From Atrichornis clamosus (taxonomy: Eukaryota > Chordata > Aves > Passeriformes > Menuridae): DNA of 64,000 bases. The stretch lies in NCBI GenBank assembly GCA_013400975.1, contig WBMZ01000363.1, positions 42,265-106,264 of the forward strand, in the 5' to 3' direction. Numbering within the stretch: position 1 is the first letter of the stretch; each line of letters opens with the position of its first letter. Below, piece by piece: positions 1-12,165 of this stretch. The position numbers and the translations under genes were made by a program. The notes beneath the pieces were generated by a model. That model was not told the origin of the DNA, did not search any database, and saw only the letters and a list, made by a program, of their open reading frames with translations.

Positions 1-2759
1 AGCCCCTGTCCAGCTTGTCAGGAGAACAATAAAAAGGGAAAAGAAAATTTTCTTCGGCAACTTTTTTTAGCCTGACAAGTGGTTTCGATGATAAGTTTCC
101 ATTTTCTTTCCTCAGAGCAATACAATAATTTCAGCACTGTTGCTAGAAATACGTAACAGAGCCAAGAAACAGAATTGTTGGAAGCAATTAAAATATGGCA
201 GCTATTCAAATAGATACCATGTCCTGATACAGTCTGTAGGATATACTGGCTTTTATCCTCCAGTGGTTTTGTCTGTGGGTGTTTAGTGCTCTCCTCCCTC
301 TCAAGACACTGCTTTGTGTATCACTGGTGTCTTTCCTTCCAAGATCAATGAAAGCCTTTGCAACTTCCCTTGGTGGTCTCTGCAACAGGCCTCTGGTGTC
401 AGAGGTCTCAGTGAGAAACTCAGCGAGATTTCTGGCTAGATTTATAATTTTCTCCATCCCTCACACCCAACATGGTCTAAAAGGTAGCACACAGAAGCAG
501 GGTTTTTGTCTCAGACCATGACATTGAATCATTGCGCAGCTTTTGGCAGGCAATGAAGGCTTAAAAAACGTTCACTCATTTCTGATGACTCCGTCTGAGC
601 ACCTTCATACCTCTTGGGCTTGAATTTTCTGATGGTCTTTGAGAACTCAAAGCACACACACAAAGCTCAGTTATACACCCCTGCTGCAAACCCAGCCCAG
701 TGCGGATGCTTAGGAATGGGGGTGCCCATAATTAGAGAGCCCTTTGGGGAATGTTACTCATGGGGGTTCAGTTTGTTCCTTATTAACACGAGGGTAAAAA
801 TACCAAGGTTCCTGCTTGGCAATGGGCTTCTGTTTGCAAAACACGGCGATGCTCAGGTGAAAGTGCCGTGGTGCAAACACGGGCAAGGAGCGTGCCCATG
901 ATGAAACCCTGACCAGCTGATAGCTGGGACGTGCCCTGTGCAGGCAAAAACATTTTGCTTAGAAGTACAATCACATTTCTGGGGAGATCTCCCACACAAA
1001 TAAAAGTCATCTGCCCAACAGCTACAGAGAGATAAACAAGCCTCTTCAGAGCTGCGAGCAAGCAATTTCATGAGAATACGCAGCAGATGTGTGCACGCTC
1101 CAGCGCAAGCTGTCCAAATATACCAGGGCATCTCCTGATGTCTAACAGCTGGTCCTACTGTAAAAATCATTCTTGCTTTCAAGCAAACTCAGAGATAGCT
1201 TCCTGCCAGCCTTAGATACCCCTACATGAATTACAGGATATCTCTCTGTTGGATTATCAGCCAGTGCGAGAGGATGGTGATCTGGCAGCATCCAATCTGT
1301 TATCCCTCTGTGGGATGAAATGCCCAAGGTCCGTCCAAGGAGTGATGAAGATTCAGCTGGAGCTGCTCAGTCCTGTGTGGAGTGGTGCCAGAATGTGGCT
1401 GAAGTGAAGCCATGACGAACAATTCAAACATTCGGGAGCACTCAGGAGCTGTCACCATTGCAAGTCACAAGGGAGAGCTCTTCCATTTCTTTGTCTGAAC
1501 AGGCCCTTACAGCTTATGAGCCTCAAAGTCTTCTCTAGCTCAGGAGAAAATCCATAATAGAGCAGATTTTGGGTGCAAAACATATTAACTAACTCAATTT
1601 AGTACCTACAGCCCTGCAGTTGAGGGGTCGTCAGCAGAGTTATGGGGGAGTGGCTACAGGTCCTTCTGGCAAACACACGTGGCTTGTTTGTACCAATGAG
1701 AAACTCATGTACAATGACAGAAAAAAGTATTTTGAAACTCCCATTCATCATCAAGCATCTTCAAATGAGCCACAGACTGATCCTCAGCAGTGCCCTGCAG
1801 ACCAGCCCTCTGCATCACCCTGACCTCAGCCACAGCTGGCCAGTCCTGCTCTGTGTCAGGGATTACATCTGCATCCTGAACTCCAGCAAAGACTGGGCTG
1901 AACCCACACTTGGATGGGAGATGCCTACAGCATTTTAGAGTTTGGGTTTTGAAGATTTAAAGTATGATTGCTCTTCTTCCTCTCCAAGTGGGATTGATCC
2001 AGTGACCCAAAATTGCCCCTAAGACCAAAACCATTGAGCATATCCATTAAAAATTCCTGATATTTACAAAGCCCAGCTCTCTTGAACAAATTTAAATTTT
2101 GAGGATGGTTTTTCTTTTCTTCTGTCTATAATTCCATAGCTGTAGACCCATCTTACTGGCTTGAATTAATGCATGCTATGATCATAAATGCCTGATAAAC
2201 TCTATCTCAGGCTCCAGTAATTCCCATGGATTTCATTAAGAATGTTTTGTGTGTTTCTAGTTCCCTTGAAAATTGGGAGGATCCTAATTTTTCAGCAGAG
2301 TGGCAGAGGCTGCAGTTCAGCTGAGGCACACACAGAGACATTTGCAGGGTTAAAAGTGTATCCACAGAAACATTGCTGGAAGGCAAGTGTGGAAGGCAGT
2401 GGGAATATCTGCACTATTTATGTCCAGAATATAAATTACATACAGTCAAGGCTGAAAAAATTAGGAATGTATATCCCCTACATATCCACTGGAGAGAAGT
2501 GAGACCACTTTTGGGTCTGAGGGGCAAGTGGAAGCAGCACAGAACAGCTGAGCTCAGTGCCTGCCACCGGCAGCAGGAGCAATCCCTCCTCTTAGGAGTG
2601 AATATGTCAAAGCAGGAAGATTAGAAATCCCACCTGGAAACGAAAATATAAATATACGGGGTCTGCTGAAGGAAAACAGAAAGAGCAATTGTCAGGTAGA
2701 ATTCATCAAGAACAGGGAATGCCTCGGACACTACAGCACGTAAGTTACTGGAAAAGCAC

Positions 2760-2910
2760 AGTCGGGGAGCACAGCGGGTGCCGAGTGTCGGAGGAAGGGC
2801 ATCGCCGGGCCGGTGACCGAAGCAGTGGCACCGGGATCGAGGGCAGCAAGCCCCGGCAGCCCGGCAGGGAGCACAGCCCGCAGGCGCTGCCTCTGAGCCG
2901 CGGGGCTGCC
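2760..2910. other. Small CpG-rich cluster
   Basis: About 150 bp are much richer in G, C and CpG than the surrounding DNA, which otherwise has few CpGs. No coding frame or splice pattern accompanies it. It could be a small unmethylated regulatory element or a remnant of a GC-rich repeat; the sequence does not decide between them. Confidence 0.25.
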
Positions 2911-4274
2911 ACAACAGGGCTTAGCAAGCACCTCCAGAGGCTTCTGCTCACAAACCCTCTCAATCAGCAGGGTTAGCAAAGAGGCGTTTGACAGCCGAGG
3001 CAACAGTCTGGGCAGTTTCACACCTGGGTAAATCAAGACAGACGGGGAAAGCAAATGCTCGTTTCGTCCCTCTGCTTCTCATTCCGCTGCCCTAGGAAGG
3101 GGCTGGACAAGAGGCAGTGCTATCAGGACAGGCTCCCTCTCAAGAGGCAAAGCAAGAGAAAACACCGAAACAAACCTGCCACTCCTGAGGGCCTATTGAC
3201 CCATTGTCGTGCGATGTACAGCCCTTTTTTATCCATTATTGTCTGTGCATTTGGTAAATCTCCGTGTGTGGTGGGATTATCACCTGCCGTGGCAGCATCC
3301 CCACTGCTGACCCGTGAGGTCTAAAACCCACCAAGGGAAGTGTTCCCTTGTATCCTTCCACTTGGCAGCACAGCACATTGGTCTGAGCTCCTTCCCTCCT
3401 TCCCAGGGGTTTTAACAGGGCTTTCCAAGTGGGTACCAAGTGTAAATGAAATCTCAGACCACTCCTGAGTATTCCACCCCCTGTGCCATCTTGTTTGCCA
3501 ATTTAAGGAGCTGTACGTCAGTGTCTGCATAAATAGCTCTAGTACTTCTCAAAATTTCTGAGATCAAGCTGCTTTTAATATGCAAAAGGTTCTGAAATGT
3601 ACTTTTCCAATTATTCTCCTTGTTGTAAAGACCAGAAAGTCAAATAAATTCTGTTTTCCTTCATGCCTCCCTTTCCAGATAGCATTGAATGTAAAGTAAA
3701 ACCAGAACCCCAGCAACCCATGAGATGACATCCTAGGAATTTGTGCTTGACAATATCCTTGAATTCCCAGTAAATCCTAAATCGTGTCATGGTTTTTTGA
3801 TGGTTTGTGACAAGCTGACGGGTGAATTGATCACAGGTGACATTAATATGAGTGGCTGACACAGCATCTGCAGCACTCTATCCAGACCACTTCTTCTGGC
3901 TGTTATCTATCTCCTTTGTCATTTCTTTTGAGGTTGGTGCTTTTGAAGAGCTGCAGGCCTTTACTGTTATTCCCTACTCCATAAAAACTCAATTACTGGA
4001 GTCTGACAGCCTGCCTGGAACACAGGAGGACAAAGAAGGGCCCAGCAAAAAGAAAGGCAGGACCCAGCTGTGCGACCCTCTGGTACCACACAGAGTGGCA
4101 GAGCCCCCTCTCACCCCCAGGAATGGGCAATTAATGCTAATTAGGGAAAGAAGCAGCTTCTTTTGGGCTTTTTGGATTGTTTTTACACTATGAATTCAAG
4201 GGAAATAGAGGAGGAGAAAAAGGGGGGTTTGGCAAGGCCAAGTGCTGGTGCTGAAGCTGGGTGGGTGCAACCCC

Positions 4275-4420
4275 CAAATCAATCCAGGCTGGGGGATGAA
4301 CAGACTGAGAGCAGCTCTGCCCAGAAGGATTTGAGGGCCCCTGTCCTTGGCAGGGGGATTGGAACTAGATGACCTTGAAATGTCCCTTCCAACCCAAACC
4401 ATTCTGTGATTCTCTGTCTA
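4275..4420 (+). mobile_element. CR1 LINE 3' fragment
   Basis: The segment has the typical end of an avian CR1 retroposon: GATGACCTTGAAATGTCCC, then TTCCAACCCAAACCATTCTG and a terminal TGATTCT motif. The upstream portion (about 4275-4345) also resembles CR1 3' sequence but is shortened, so this looks like a truncated copy with an internal deletion. Noncoding. Confidence 0.75.
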
Positions 4421-4451
4421 TGAAAAAGTGTCCTTTAGGAAGGTTCTGCAC

Positions 4452-4469
4452 AAAAAAAAAAAAAAAAAA
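4452..4469 (+). repeat. Poly(A) run, 18 bp
   Basis: An uninterrupted run of 18 adenines lies shortly after the CR1 tail. CR1 elements do not end in long poly(A), so this is best read as a simple homopolymer. Confidence 0.8.
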
Positions 4470-4898
4470 GGATAAACTAGCCATTATTTAAAATGTCAAG
4501 GATCTTCTTGTTTCTGATTTTTTATACACATACTTTACTTTTAGGCTGGTGAACCTTTCCTTCAGGTTTGAAAATTGTTCTTATCAGAATTATTTATCAG
4601 ATTTCTTATTAGAAATAAAATATTTTGCTCAAATTTCAGGTTTTATAATTTTTTAATGAAATATAAATTACAGGATAACTTTAAACACAGTAAATTTAAA
4701 GTATTTTACACTTTAGTTGCCAAAGCTAATTTTTTCAGAAACACATGGATGTTTATGTTCACTAAAGTAATGGAATAAATCTAAATTCACAAAATACTCT
4801 GATCCACACATTACTTATTTCTCCAACTTTATAGAAAATATTTTATTCTAATTAAAGGAAAATACAGAGATGAAGTTGTGTTTGGGTGTCATAGAAAT

Positions 4899-4998
4899 TC
4901 TCTCTATTTTCCTTCCCTTCCTTCCCTTACTTTCTTCCTTCCCCCTTCCCTTCCCTTCTTCCCCTGCCTGCCTTCCTGCCTTCCTTTCCTTCTATTCC
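4899..4998 (+). repeat. Pyrimidine-rich CCTT-type tract
   Basis: About 100 bp are almost entirely C and T on the plus strand, built from variants of TTCC, TTCCC and TGCC. This is a degenerate microsatellite and an asymmetric purine/pyrimidine tract of the kind that can form triplex (H-DNA) structure in vitro. Confidence 0.75.
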
Positions 4999-5540
4999 TG
5001 GAGTGGAAATGCATAATTTAAAGTAGATTTTATTGTGTTCAAAGGGCAATCTGATATTTCTGAAGCAATAAATAAGACACAAAATGATCCAAACATGCTT
5101 TTCCATCACAGTTCGATTGTCAATGTCAAAGACAAAGCTGAAACCTGGGAGGCCAGTGGCCAGCCAACAGCTGGGCTATTCCAGGGAGAGGACAGTAAAT
5201 CTGGGGTTCTTTATTTTCCACCAACCCTGCTTAAGATATTCACTCTCCACACTCACTGAGAAAACTGTCTGGGGTCATTTTTGGTGATGGGTGAAGCCAC
5301 GGTTCAAAACCTCTGCAAGAGCCTTTGGAAAACAAGTGGGAAAGGAGAGGGATTTACTGATGGCAGCAAGCCACTGTGAAGAGCTGATGCACCGGAGCGT
5401 GATTTGGGGGATCGTTTTAGGACAGGAGCTATGGACGAGGGTTACACACGCCCATCCTCGTGTGTGACACTCGCCAAAGCACTCAAAGAACCAGATTTTT
5501 GCACCTTTTCTTGTCGAGTTCATTTTCTGCCAGCCCGTCG

Positions 5541-5553
5541 AGCTGAGTCAGCT
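5541..5553 (+). promoter_or_regulatory. Palindromic MARE/AP-1-type motif
   Basis: AGCTGAGTCAGCT contains the full core GCTGAGTCAGC of the T-MARE consensus bound by small Maf heterodimers with CNC factors such as NRF2 or NF-E2. It also contains the AP-1 site TGAGTCA. It lies about 0.4 kb upstream of a CpG island. Binding is an inference from the motif alone. Confidence 0.3.
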
Positions 5554-5939
5554 CCCCGAGGAGTCCCGGAGGTGCCGGTCATTCCTTCCAACCCGAACCT
5601 GCAGCTGGGAAGAGGACTTCTCTCCAGACAGCCAATTTAGCCAAGTTTCCACTGGGACACGACTAAAGAACCCGCTGCCCCTTTTCCAAGTGCTCCAAAA
5701 TCCAACCCCCATCCGAAATCCCGCACCATCCCATCGCTCCGAGCCCGACCAGCCTCCGCGGCAAGGCAGAGGGGCTGGGCAGCTGGCACCTCACCAACGC
5801 TCACGCCACAGGTTCCCCTTCCAGTCGGGGATTTTTCGGCGTTTTCGTTTAGTTTATGAACAAAACACTCTATTTAGCAACAGGAGAGCCAAACCCACCG
5901 AACGCCTCTTATTTTTATTGTTATTCTCAGGCATCAGGT

Positions 5940-6470
5940 CGCCGCGTCCCCGCAGCTGCTGGGAGGAGTGGGATGGGCTGGTTTGAAGGCAGGAGAAAAA
6001 AGAGCGCCGTTTCCGCGGGGAGCCGCGGTTCCGGGAGGGAAGGAAGGGCTCCCGCGGGGAGCGGGGCGGAGGAGCGGGCGGTGCGGGCGGTGCGGGGCGG
6101 GGGAGCGAGCGGGGCGGCTCCCCCGGCTGCCTCGGTAAGTGCCGCCGGCGGAATCCCCATCCCCATCCCCGGGCAGGTCCTGAGACCCCTTCCCCGGGCA
6201 GGGCTCCCCCCGGGCAGGGCTCCCCGCGGGCAGGGCTGCCGCTGCTCCCCGCTCCGGGCGGGACCCCCTCTTTTGCAGGCTCCCCCAGGCAGGTCCTGTA
6301 CCCCCTGCCCTAAGGATACCACCCTCAAACCTTATCTCCCCCCGGGAAGGGCTCCCGCCGCTTCTTCCCCACCTCCAAGCCAGACCCGCTCCGCGGGCAG
6401 GTCTCCAGCCCCTCCCCGGGCTGATTCCTCCCACCCCTGGCTCACGCAGAGGCAGATGTGCTTCACAGCA
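5940..6470 (+). promoter_or_regulatory. CpG island, candidate promoter and noncoding first exon
   Basis: The segment is very rich in G, C and CpG and has Sp1-type GC boxes at 6063-6070, 6094-6102 and 6111-6119. Immediately after these is a near-ideal plus-strand donor, CTCG|GTAAGT, with the exon ending at 6134. This fits a promoter with a short 5' untranslated exon. The next plus-strand gene is the GPCR, whose first coding exon begins with a good acceptor at 12538/12539, implying an upstream exon. Linking the two would need a 6.4-kb intron and is inference; a lncRNA promoter is the alternative. Confidence 0.45.
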
Positions 6471-6489
6471 TCCTCGGGGTTTTGCCCTA

Positions 6490-6965
6490 CCTGGAGCAGG
6501 GGGTTTTTTCTACCCTGGGGGTTGGCGCTTTTACCCCCAAAGGTTTGGCGATCTTCACCCCAGGGGGAGTGGGTTTGGCACCCCAGGGGTTGGTGGTTTT
6601 GTACTCAAGGGTTTGGTGCTTTTGCACTCCACGGCTCGGTGCTTTCGCACCCCAGGGGTAGGGGGTTTTTGCACCCCAGGGGTAGGGGGTTTTTGCACCC
6701 CAGGGGTAGGGGGTTTTTGCACCCCAGGGGTAGGGGGTTTTTGCACCCCAGGGGTAGGGGGTTTTTGCACCCCAGGGGTAGGGGGTTTTTGCACCCCAGG
6801 GGTAGGGGTTTTTTGCACCCCAGGGGTAGTGTTTTTATACTGACGGGCTTGGTGCTTTTGTACCCCGGGGGTTCAGGTTTTTAGTACCCCGGAGGTTGAG
6901 GTTTTTTATACACCGGAGGTTGAGGTTTTCGCCTCCCCAGGGCTTGGGGTTTGGCACCCCGGCTC
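6490..6965. repeat. Minisatellite with degenerate flanks
   Basis: The whole stretch consists of relatives of one unit: a T run, then GCACCCC or TACCCC, then AGGGGT and GG-rich spacers. The centre is nearly perfect and the flanks are diverged, with units such as TACCCCGGGGGTT and CACCCCAGGGGTTGG, as expected of an old array that expanded in its middle. It directly follows the CpG island. Its open reading frames on both strands come from the repeat period and are not genes. Confidence 0.85.
6647..6838. repeat. 24-bp tandem array, 8 near-identical copies
   Basis: Copies begin at 6647, 6671, 6695, 6719, 6743, 6767, 6791 and 6815, an exact 24-bp period. Most units read GCACCCCAGGGGTAGGGGGT followed by a T run. 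Each unit supplies two plus-strand G tracts (GGGG and GGGGG), so the array can in principle form G-quadruplexes. Because 24 is a multiple of 3, every frame without a stop in one unit stays open across the array. The near-identity suggests recent expansion or homogenisation and probable length polymorphism. Confidence 0.92.
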
Positions 6966-9900
6966 AGTCGCTCCCCTAACGCCACTGACCACCCCCATGT
7001 TTGCAGCGTGGGTTTAACTTTGCCCCGAGTTTCGGTGCTGTGGTGACGCTCCAGCCTCGCCGGTCCCCTCGGAGCAGTCAGTGGCTGCCAGACTTGCCCT
7101 TGCTGTGGAGGAGCGTTCTCGTCTGCCGGGGGTGATCCCAAACCGCTGTGCCGGCTGTAGGTGAGGATTCCATGTCCTGCGTTGGGGCAGGAACCATCAG
7201 CTTCACGCAGCCAGGCTGGGAGCAGCTCCGTGGGGAGGGATCCGGGATCCTGCGAGCTGGCCTGAGTCCCTGGTACGCTGCTGCTGGAAAAGCACCACGC
7301 TCCGGGCTCAGGGGCACTGCTGAGCTGCTGCAAGGCGGCTGGCTGCGTTCAGCCGCCGGTTTTGGAGGTAAGGATATTGTGTTTTGCTGTGTTTCCAGCC
7401 CCGGGGCTGTCAGAGAGGCTGCAGGAGTCGTTCTGCGCTGATTTGGGGGTGGAAAGAAACCGTTCGTGCCCTGAGAAACGCTGCCCTTCCAGTGGGAAAG
7501 TTGGACAGAGGAAGAGGGAGGGAAGGGAAGTCAGTGCAGAGGCTCACTCGCTGCACGGCCTCCTTGACCGCCTGTTGCACTGGTGGAAGCATCCCCAGGC
7601 CTGTTCCTCCTCCTTTAGCACCACACAGCCTTGCACCGTTCCACAAATTACTGAGCTGTTGCAGTGCTCGCTCACGGCGGGGAGGAGGGAGAGCTGTGGG
7701 AGGTCCTGGGGCAGGTGTGGTTCCCTGCTGCCCTGTGCTGGTTCGTACCTGATTTAGCAGAGGAGCAGAGCCTGGCAGCAAATGTATTCCCAGTAATATA
7801 TTTCCAGTTTTCATCATTCCTCTGAGATTTTAAAGTGCAGTCAGCCTTGAGATTGCAGAGCTTTTTTTTACCTCCCTTGCCATCAAAATATGCCTTTCAG
7901 TGATGAAATTAACCTTTAGCTTGGGATTTGTCTGCTGAATAAATTAGGTCAAACTTTCTGCGTGTTAAAGACAAACTGAAATGGTGGAGTTGCTTTGCTC
8001 AGGCAGCCTGAGATCAGAATTTGGCCCATCAGTTCTTTGAAGGGAAGTAAAACTATAATGTCCAGATAACAACAAAGCAAACTTTAAGGCATCTGAGATC
8101 CCCAGGAAATCTGGGAATATCCCACATTGTGGTACAAGTGGGCATTTATCTCATTAAGAGGGCTCCTTACAGGAAGGACTGAAAGACTGATGTTATAGAA
8201 AGACTCTGGGCTGTGCCAGCAGTGTAACCACAGGGGCTGCTGCAGCTCACGGGAGGGTTTAAAAGCTCCAATATTTTAAGCTGTGGAAGTACATCCCTGG
8301 AAACGATGGCATGTCCTGCTTTGTCCCAATCATTTCCACAGAGAGGTTAAGATTGTATGATCCCCTGCTTTCCTGTATTAACAATTCTGCAGGTGGTTTG
8401 AGAGCAGCACTTCTTAGTTAAGTTAACTTGGTTAGGATAAGGACTGGCTGCTCAGTCAGAGGCAAAAGGGATTGAGACATCCACCCCTCGGTGCTTGGCT
8501 GTGAAAGGGGCTGTGGATGAGATTCCAGGGACTCTGCCTGGGGGTCCTTAAAAGTAATTCAGGGTGCAAACAACAGGATCCTGCTGCTCCTGATTCGAGT
8601 TCAAGGTTCAAACCTGAGGTTTCAAGCATAGTTTCAAGCATCTATCATCCCTTTTTTTTTGTTGGAGTAATGGATGTCAAATAATGACAGCCTTATTTCC
8701 AGTCCTTCAGCCTGTCTTTGTACTGATTAAAAAAAAAAAATAACAAAAGAGTTTTTCTCTAATGTTTTGTGAGTGTGGGCACATCTATCTCCTGTTTTTG
8801 TGCACTGTCACACTCCTGGATGTCTCCTGCATTTAGGAACCTGCTGTGAGTTTTTCACTTGAGCAGACCTTTTAACCCAGGCTGGTGGCTGAGATGGTGC
8901 TTGAGGAGCACGGAGAGCTTGCAAAGAGGAATTCTAATAACCGTGTCCTAATTCCAGTTAAAGTTTGAGAGAGGTGTGTGTTCACAGACCAGTAGCAGAG
9001 CAGAGGTGTGTAAGTAATGATCTGCTTTAATTAGAGTCGTACTAACACTGGTACAGACTTAATGACCGTGTGGGAACAGTCATTGTCTGCAGGAAGATGT
9101 GGCTCCAAAACTTTCTTGTTTCAGTGTCATACCTGAAAAAATCCAAATAAATAATCCAGAATTCTCATCTGTCATTCTTGTCTGTCCATGGCCACAGACC
9201 AAAAATTTGACACTAATTTTTTAGAACCTTTCAACCTGATGTTTTAATCTTTAAAATTAGACATTGATTTTTTTTTAAACCATTGATTTTTTTTTTCGTC
9301 AAACCTGATTTTTTGCTGTTTATGTCTTAGGAGCCTTTCCTGATGCTGCACACTCTCCTGGGAGAACCTGGGGCTGACTGGGTGGTGCTCGTGTGCTTGA
9401 ACTGCTCAGGGCTCAACTCGGGGTGGGAAGCAGAGGGCTGCTCCCAGTCCTTGCAGAGGTGCCAGAGGTGTGAGGACACCAGCAGGTGTGGGGGATGAGC
9501 TGGAAGATGGACGTGGAGCATGGAATGGCCCTTGCAGAGGCAGGTTCTGGAGCTTGGCTCCTGTGTGGCCACTCACTGTCTCCATGTGGTTTTCCCAGCT
9601 GGAAGCGCCGAGCTGCCGGTGTGGAACGTGCAGGGACGAGAATGTGCTGAACAGTTTTTCTGCCAGGAAGTGTGGCTGCATTGAAATCCAACGGCTCCAC
9701 AGGAGCTCATCCAGTCTGATGATATCCTCTGTGGGGCTGTTGGGAAGAAGGGCACAGATTATTTCTCTCTTTCCTGTCAGTTGTGGGAGAGCTGGAGACA
9801 GGATTTTTTAATTTTATTTTTATGGGGTGTTACCAGGATGTGAAATCCTGTCCAACGAACATTTTCATTAAGATTGAGGTACTTAAGACACCCTGCAGAC

Positions 9901-11845
9901 TGTGCTGGCTCAGGGGGCTGCCAAAGAGATGATGTCCAAAAAGCCTGCTTGTTCTCAGTGCTGGAGAACCAGGAGAGCTTCAGGTCTCAGTCAGTGAGTC
10001 CCAGCTGCAGGGAGGAGGAGCTCTCCTTCTTTATTTTTTTTTTCAGACAGCTTTAGTTATTTCTTGATCTTATTTTTTATTTTTCTTTTTTAACTTGGAA
10101 GAAAGGAAATCACTAAATCCAGCAAATAAACAGAAGTCAGGGGATGGAGCTGAGGATTCTGAAAGATGAGAAGGTGCATGTAATACACTATTACATGCAA
10201 GGACAAGGTCACTTCACTTTTGGAAAAGGCAGCCCAGCTTCACAATCCTACAGAAGTGCTTGGAAGAAGTCATCAGGATAAGAAGCAGTGAGCTGGTGCA
10301 GCCTGCTTGGAATTCTGAAAGGTTTTCCATATAATCCCTCATGCTGGGGGCTTTTAAGGGAATTTTATAGTTCTGAGTTAAAAAGCAGGTTCATTGTGTG
10401 AATAAATACTTGTCTGAAAGGTGAAATGCAGAGGGAAGTTGATGATGAGTTACCGTGTGGGAGAGAGGACAGTGATGCTCTCTACAGGGATAGGGGTTGG
10501 GATATGTGGGATTCTATAAATCTCCAACAGGAAAATCATGAATCACGAAGTGGTGATATTTGCAGGCAAAACAAAGTTTAGTCAGGGCGTGAAAGATAAT
10601 GACTGACTTAATGATTGAAAAAAAGCTTTTATGAGGCTCAGTGAGCATTAAAGTGGGAGAAGGTTTTCAATTGTGAAGTGGTGGAATTTGGGGAAGATGG
10701 AGGGAACTTTATTTCCTACTTTCGTCCTATTTTCCCATCTAAAGCAGCGGGCTTTGCCTGTTCCTGCTCAGGAACAAGACCTCTGGGTGGCCATGGCCCA
10801 GAGGAAAGGTCAGCTCAGGGCTTAGTGCCAATCAAACCTCAAACTGTGTTAGGGATGGCTGTGAAGGGGGAGCAGGACTAAACAGAGATCATGCCCTTAG
10901 GTAATCCACAGAACATTTCCCTCTTGGAGATCGTTTGGAGTTTTGGTCCTTCTGAGAGGCTCAGAAGAGCTGGAGGGATGGCCAGGAATCCTCCACTGCT
11001 TCCTCATGAGGAATGAGCAAGCTGGCAGGTGAGGAGGGGGCTGGGGGGGTGACAGAGGTTCAAGGGCCCACCAGAGGCACTGGGAGAGTGACTGGGATGG
11101 ACTGTGTGCTGTCTCTTCCAGTGCAAGGACCAGAGGGCACCAAAGGAAGCCGGCTGGTGACAGGCTCAGAACAAGCAGAGGGGTTTCTGTGCAGGGTGCA
11201 GAGCTCAGCTCTGGAAGGTGTTGCTCTAGAAGGCCATGGATGCTAAAAGTTTGGTGGGCCAAAGGGGAAGCAGGAAGACTTCATGACTCAGAAGTCTTTG
11301 AAAATGTCTTTAGAGGCAATTCTGGATCATAGGTTGCAGGAAGGAAGAAGAGATATTGGGGATGTTTGGCTGCATGCTGCCTTGTTGTTATACTCCTCCT
11401 AAGCTTGGCCACTGTGAGATAAGGCATGTTGGACTACAGGGATGTTTCTGCAGACCCATTCTCACACTGCACTCTGCAGTGCTGCCCTGCAGATGTGGGA
11501 TTGACCTGAGGGCACTGTGGAAGCAGAGCTTAGTCACAGGAGAAGTGATGATGTCTAAATATAACCATTTGACCGCTGGAAATATTTCTATAATTCTCTT
11601 TTCCCCACAAGTTTTGTCTCTGTGTTCCAGTGAGGTTTTGAACTGCTGGAGTTTTTGCAGTGTGTCATTCCCACCTTCCCAGGTACCTGTGACACCACTT
11701 GGTCAGGGTCTGGGAACTGAGCTGTGGACACAAACACGTGAATTTCCCCAACTAAAAAATCCCCTATTATGGAGTTGGGAGTATCATCTCCCATCTGGAC
11801 ACAGAGGGAACATGAGTCTGGTGCCACAGCTGCACCTGAGACATC

Positions 11846-11908
11846 TCAATTAGATGATCTTTAAGGTCCTTCCCAACCCAGATCATTCTGTGATTCCATG
11901 ATTCTGCT
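11846..11908 (+). mobile_element. CR1 LINE 3' tail
   Basis: The short fragment carries the CR1 terminal sequence AGATGATCTTTAAGGTCCTT, then CCCAACCCAGATCATTCTG and the tail repeat TGATTCCATGATTCTG. Only the extreme 3' end is present, as usual for 5'-truncated CR1 insertions. Confidence 0.8.
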
Positions 11909-12102
11909 CCCTCTGTAGTTGCTGGCAGCCCTGCTTGGCCATTCAGGCTGGAGGCTGGAGCTGCCCACCGTGGTAATAAAAAACCTCTTGACTTCAGAGC
12001 CTGAAAAAGCACCAGGACAAGCCAGGGCAGAGCACAGACTGAACAGTGGGGCTGTGGGAGCAGCCTTGGCTGGTCTGGGGGTGGTAAAGATGATAATGAG
12101 AA

Positions 12103-12165
12103 TATAGAATCATAGAACGGTTTAGATTGGCAGGGACCTTATAGATCATCTAGTTCCAGCCCCCA
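12103..12165 (-). mobile_element. CR1 LINE 3' tail, inverted
   Basis: The fragment reads as the reverse complement of a CR1 end: TAGAATCATAGAACGGTTTA, then GATTGGCAGGGACCTT and ATCATCTAGTTCCA. With the plus-strand CR1 tail at 11846-11908 it forms an imperfect inverted pair about 195 bp apart. Confidence 0.8.

Larger units (their letters stand above)
1..5530. other. Intergenic left flank, no gene recognised
   Basis: I see no exon chain, RNA gene or recognisable protein motif here. Open frames are short, lack splice-site support and have no family motif on either strand. The stretch is ordinary AT-leaning avian intergenic DNA with one CR1 tail, a poly(A) run, a pyrimidine-rich tract and a small CpG cluster, each listed separately. 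FOXI3, a neighbour of EIF2AK3 in mammals, might be expected on this side, but no forkhead domain is visible. Confidence 0.6.

Noticed and set aside
6647..6838. Regular tandem array that could suggest CRISPR
   Set aside because: Units are contiguous with no unique spacers and the host is a vertebrate; it is a minisatellite.
5856..6884. 342-codon plus-strand open frame and matching minus-strand frames over the CpG island and minisatellite
   Set aside because: Openness comes from high GC and from a 24-bp repeat period divisible by three. The translation is a monotonous repeat with no domain, and the frame crosses a strong splice donor.
11356..11853. 165-codon plus-strand open frame
   Set aside because: It runs into a CR1 tail, has no domain or supported splice sites, and its composition is not coding-like.
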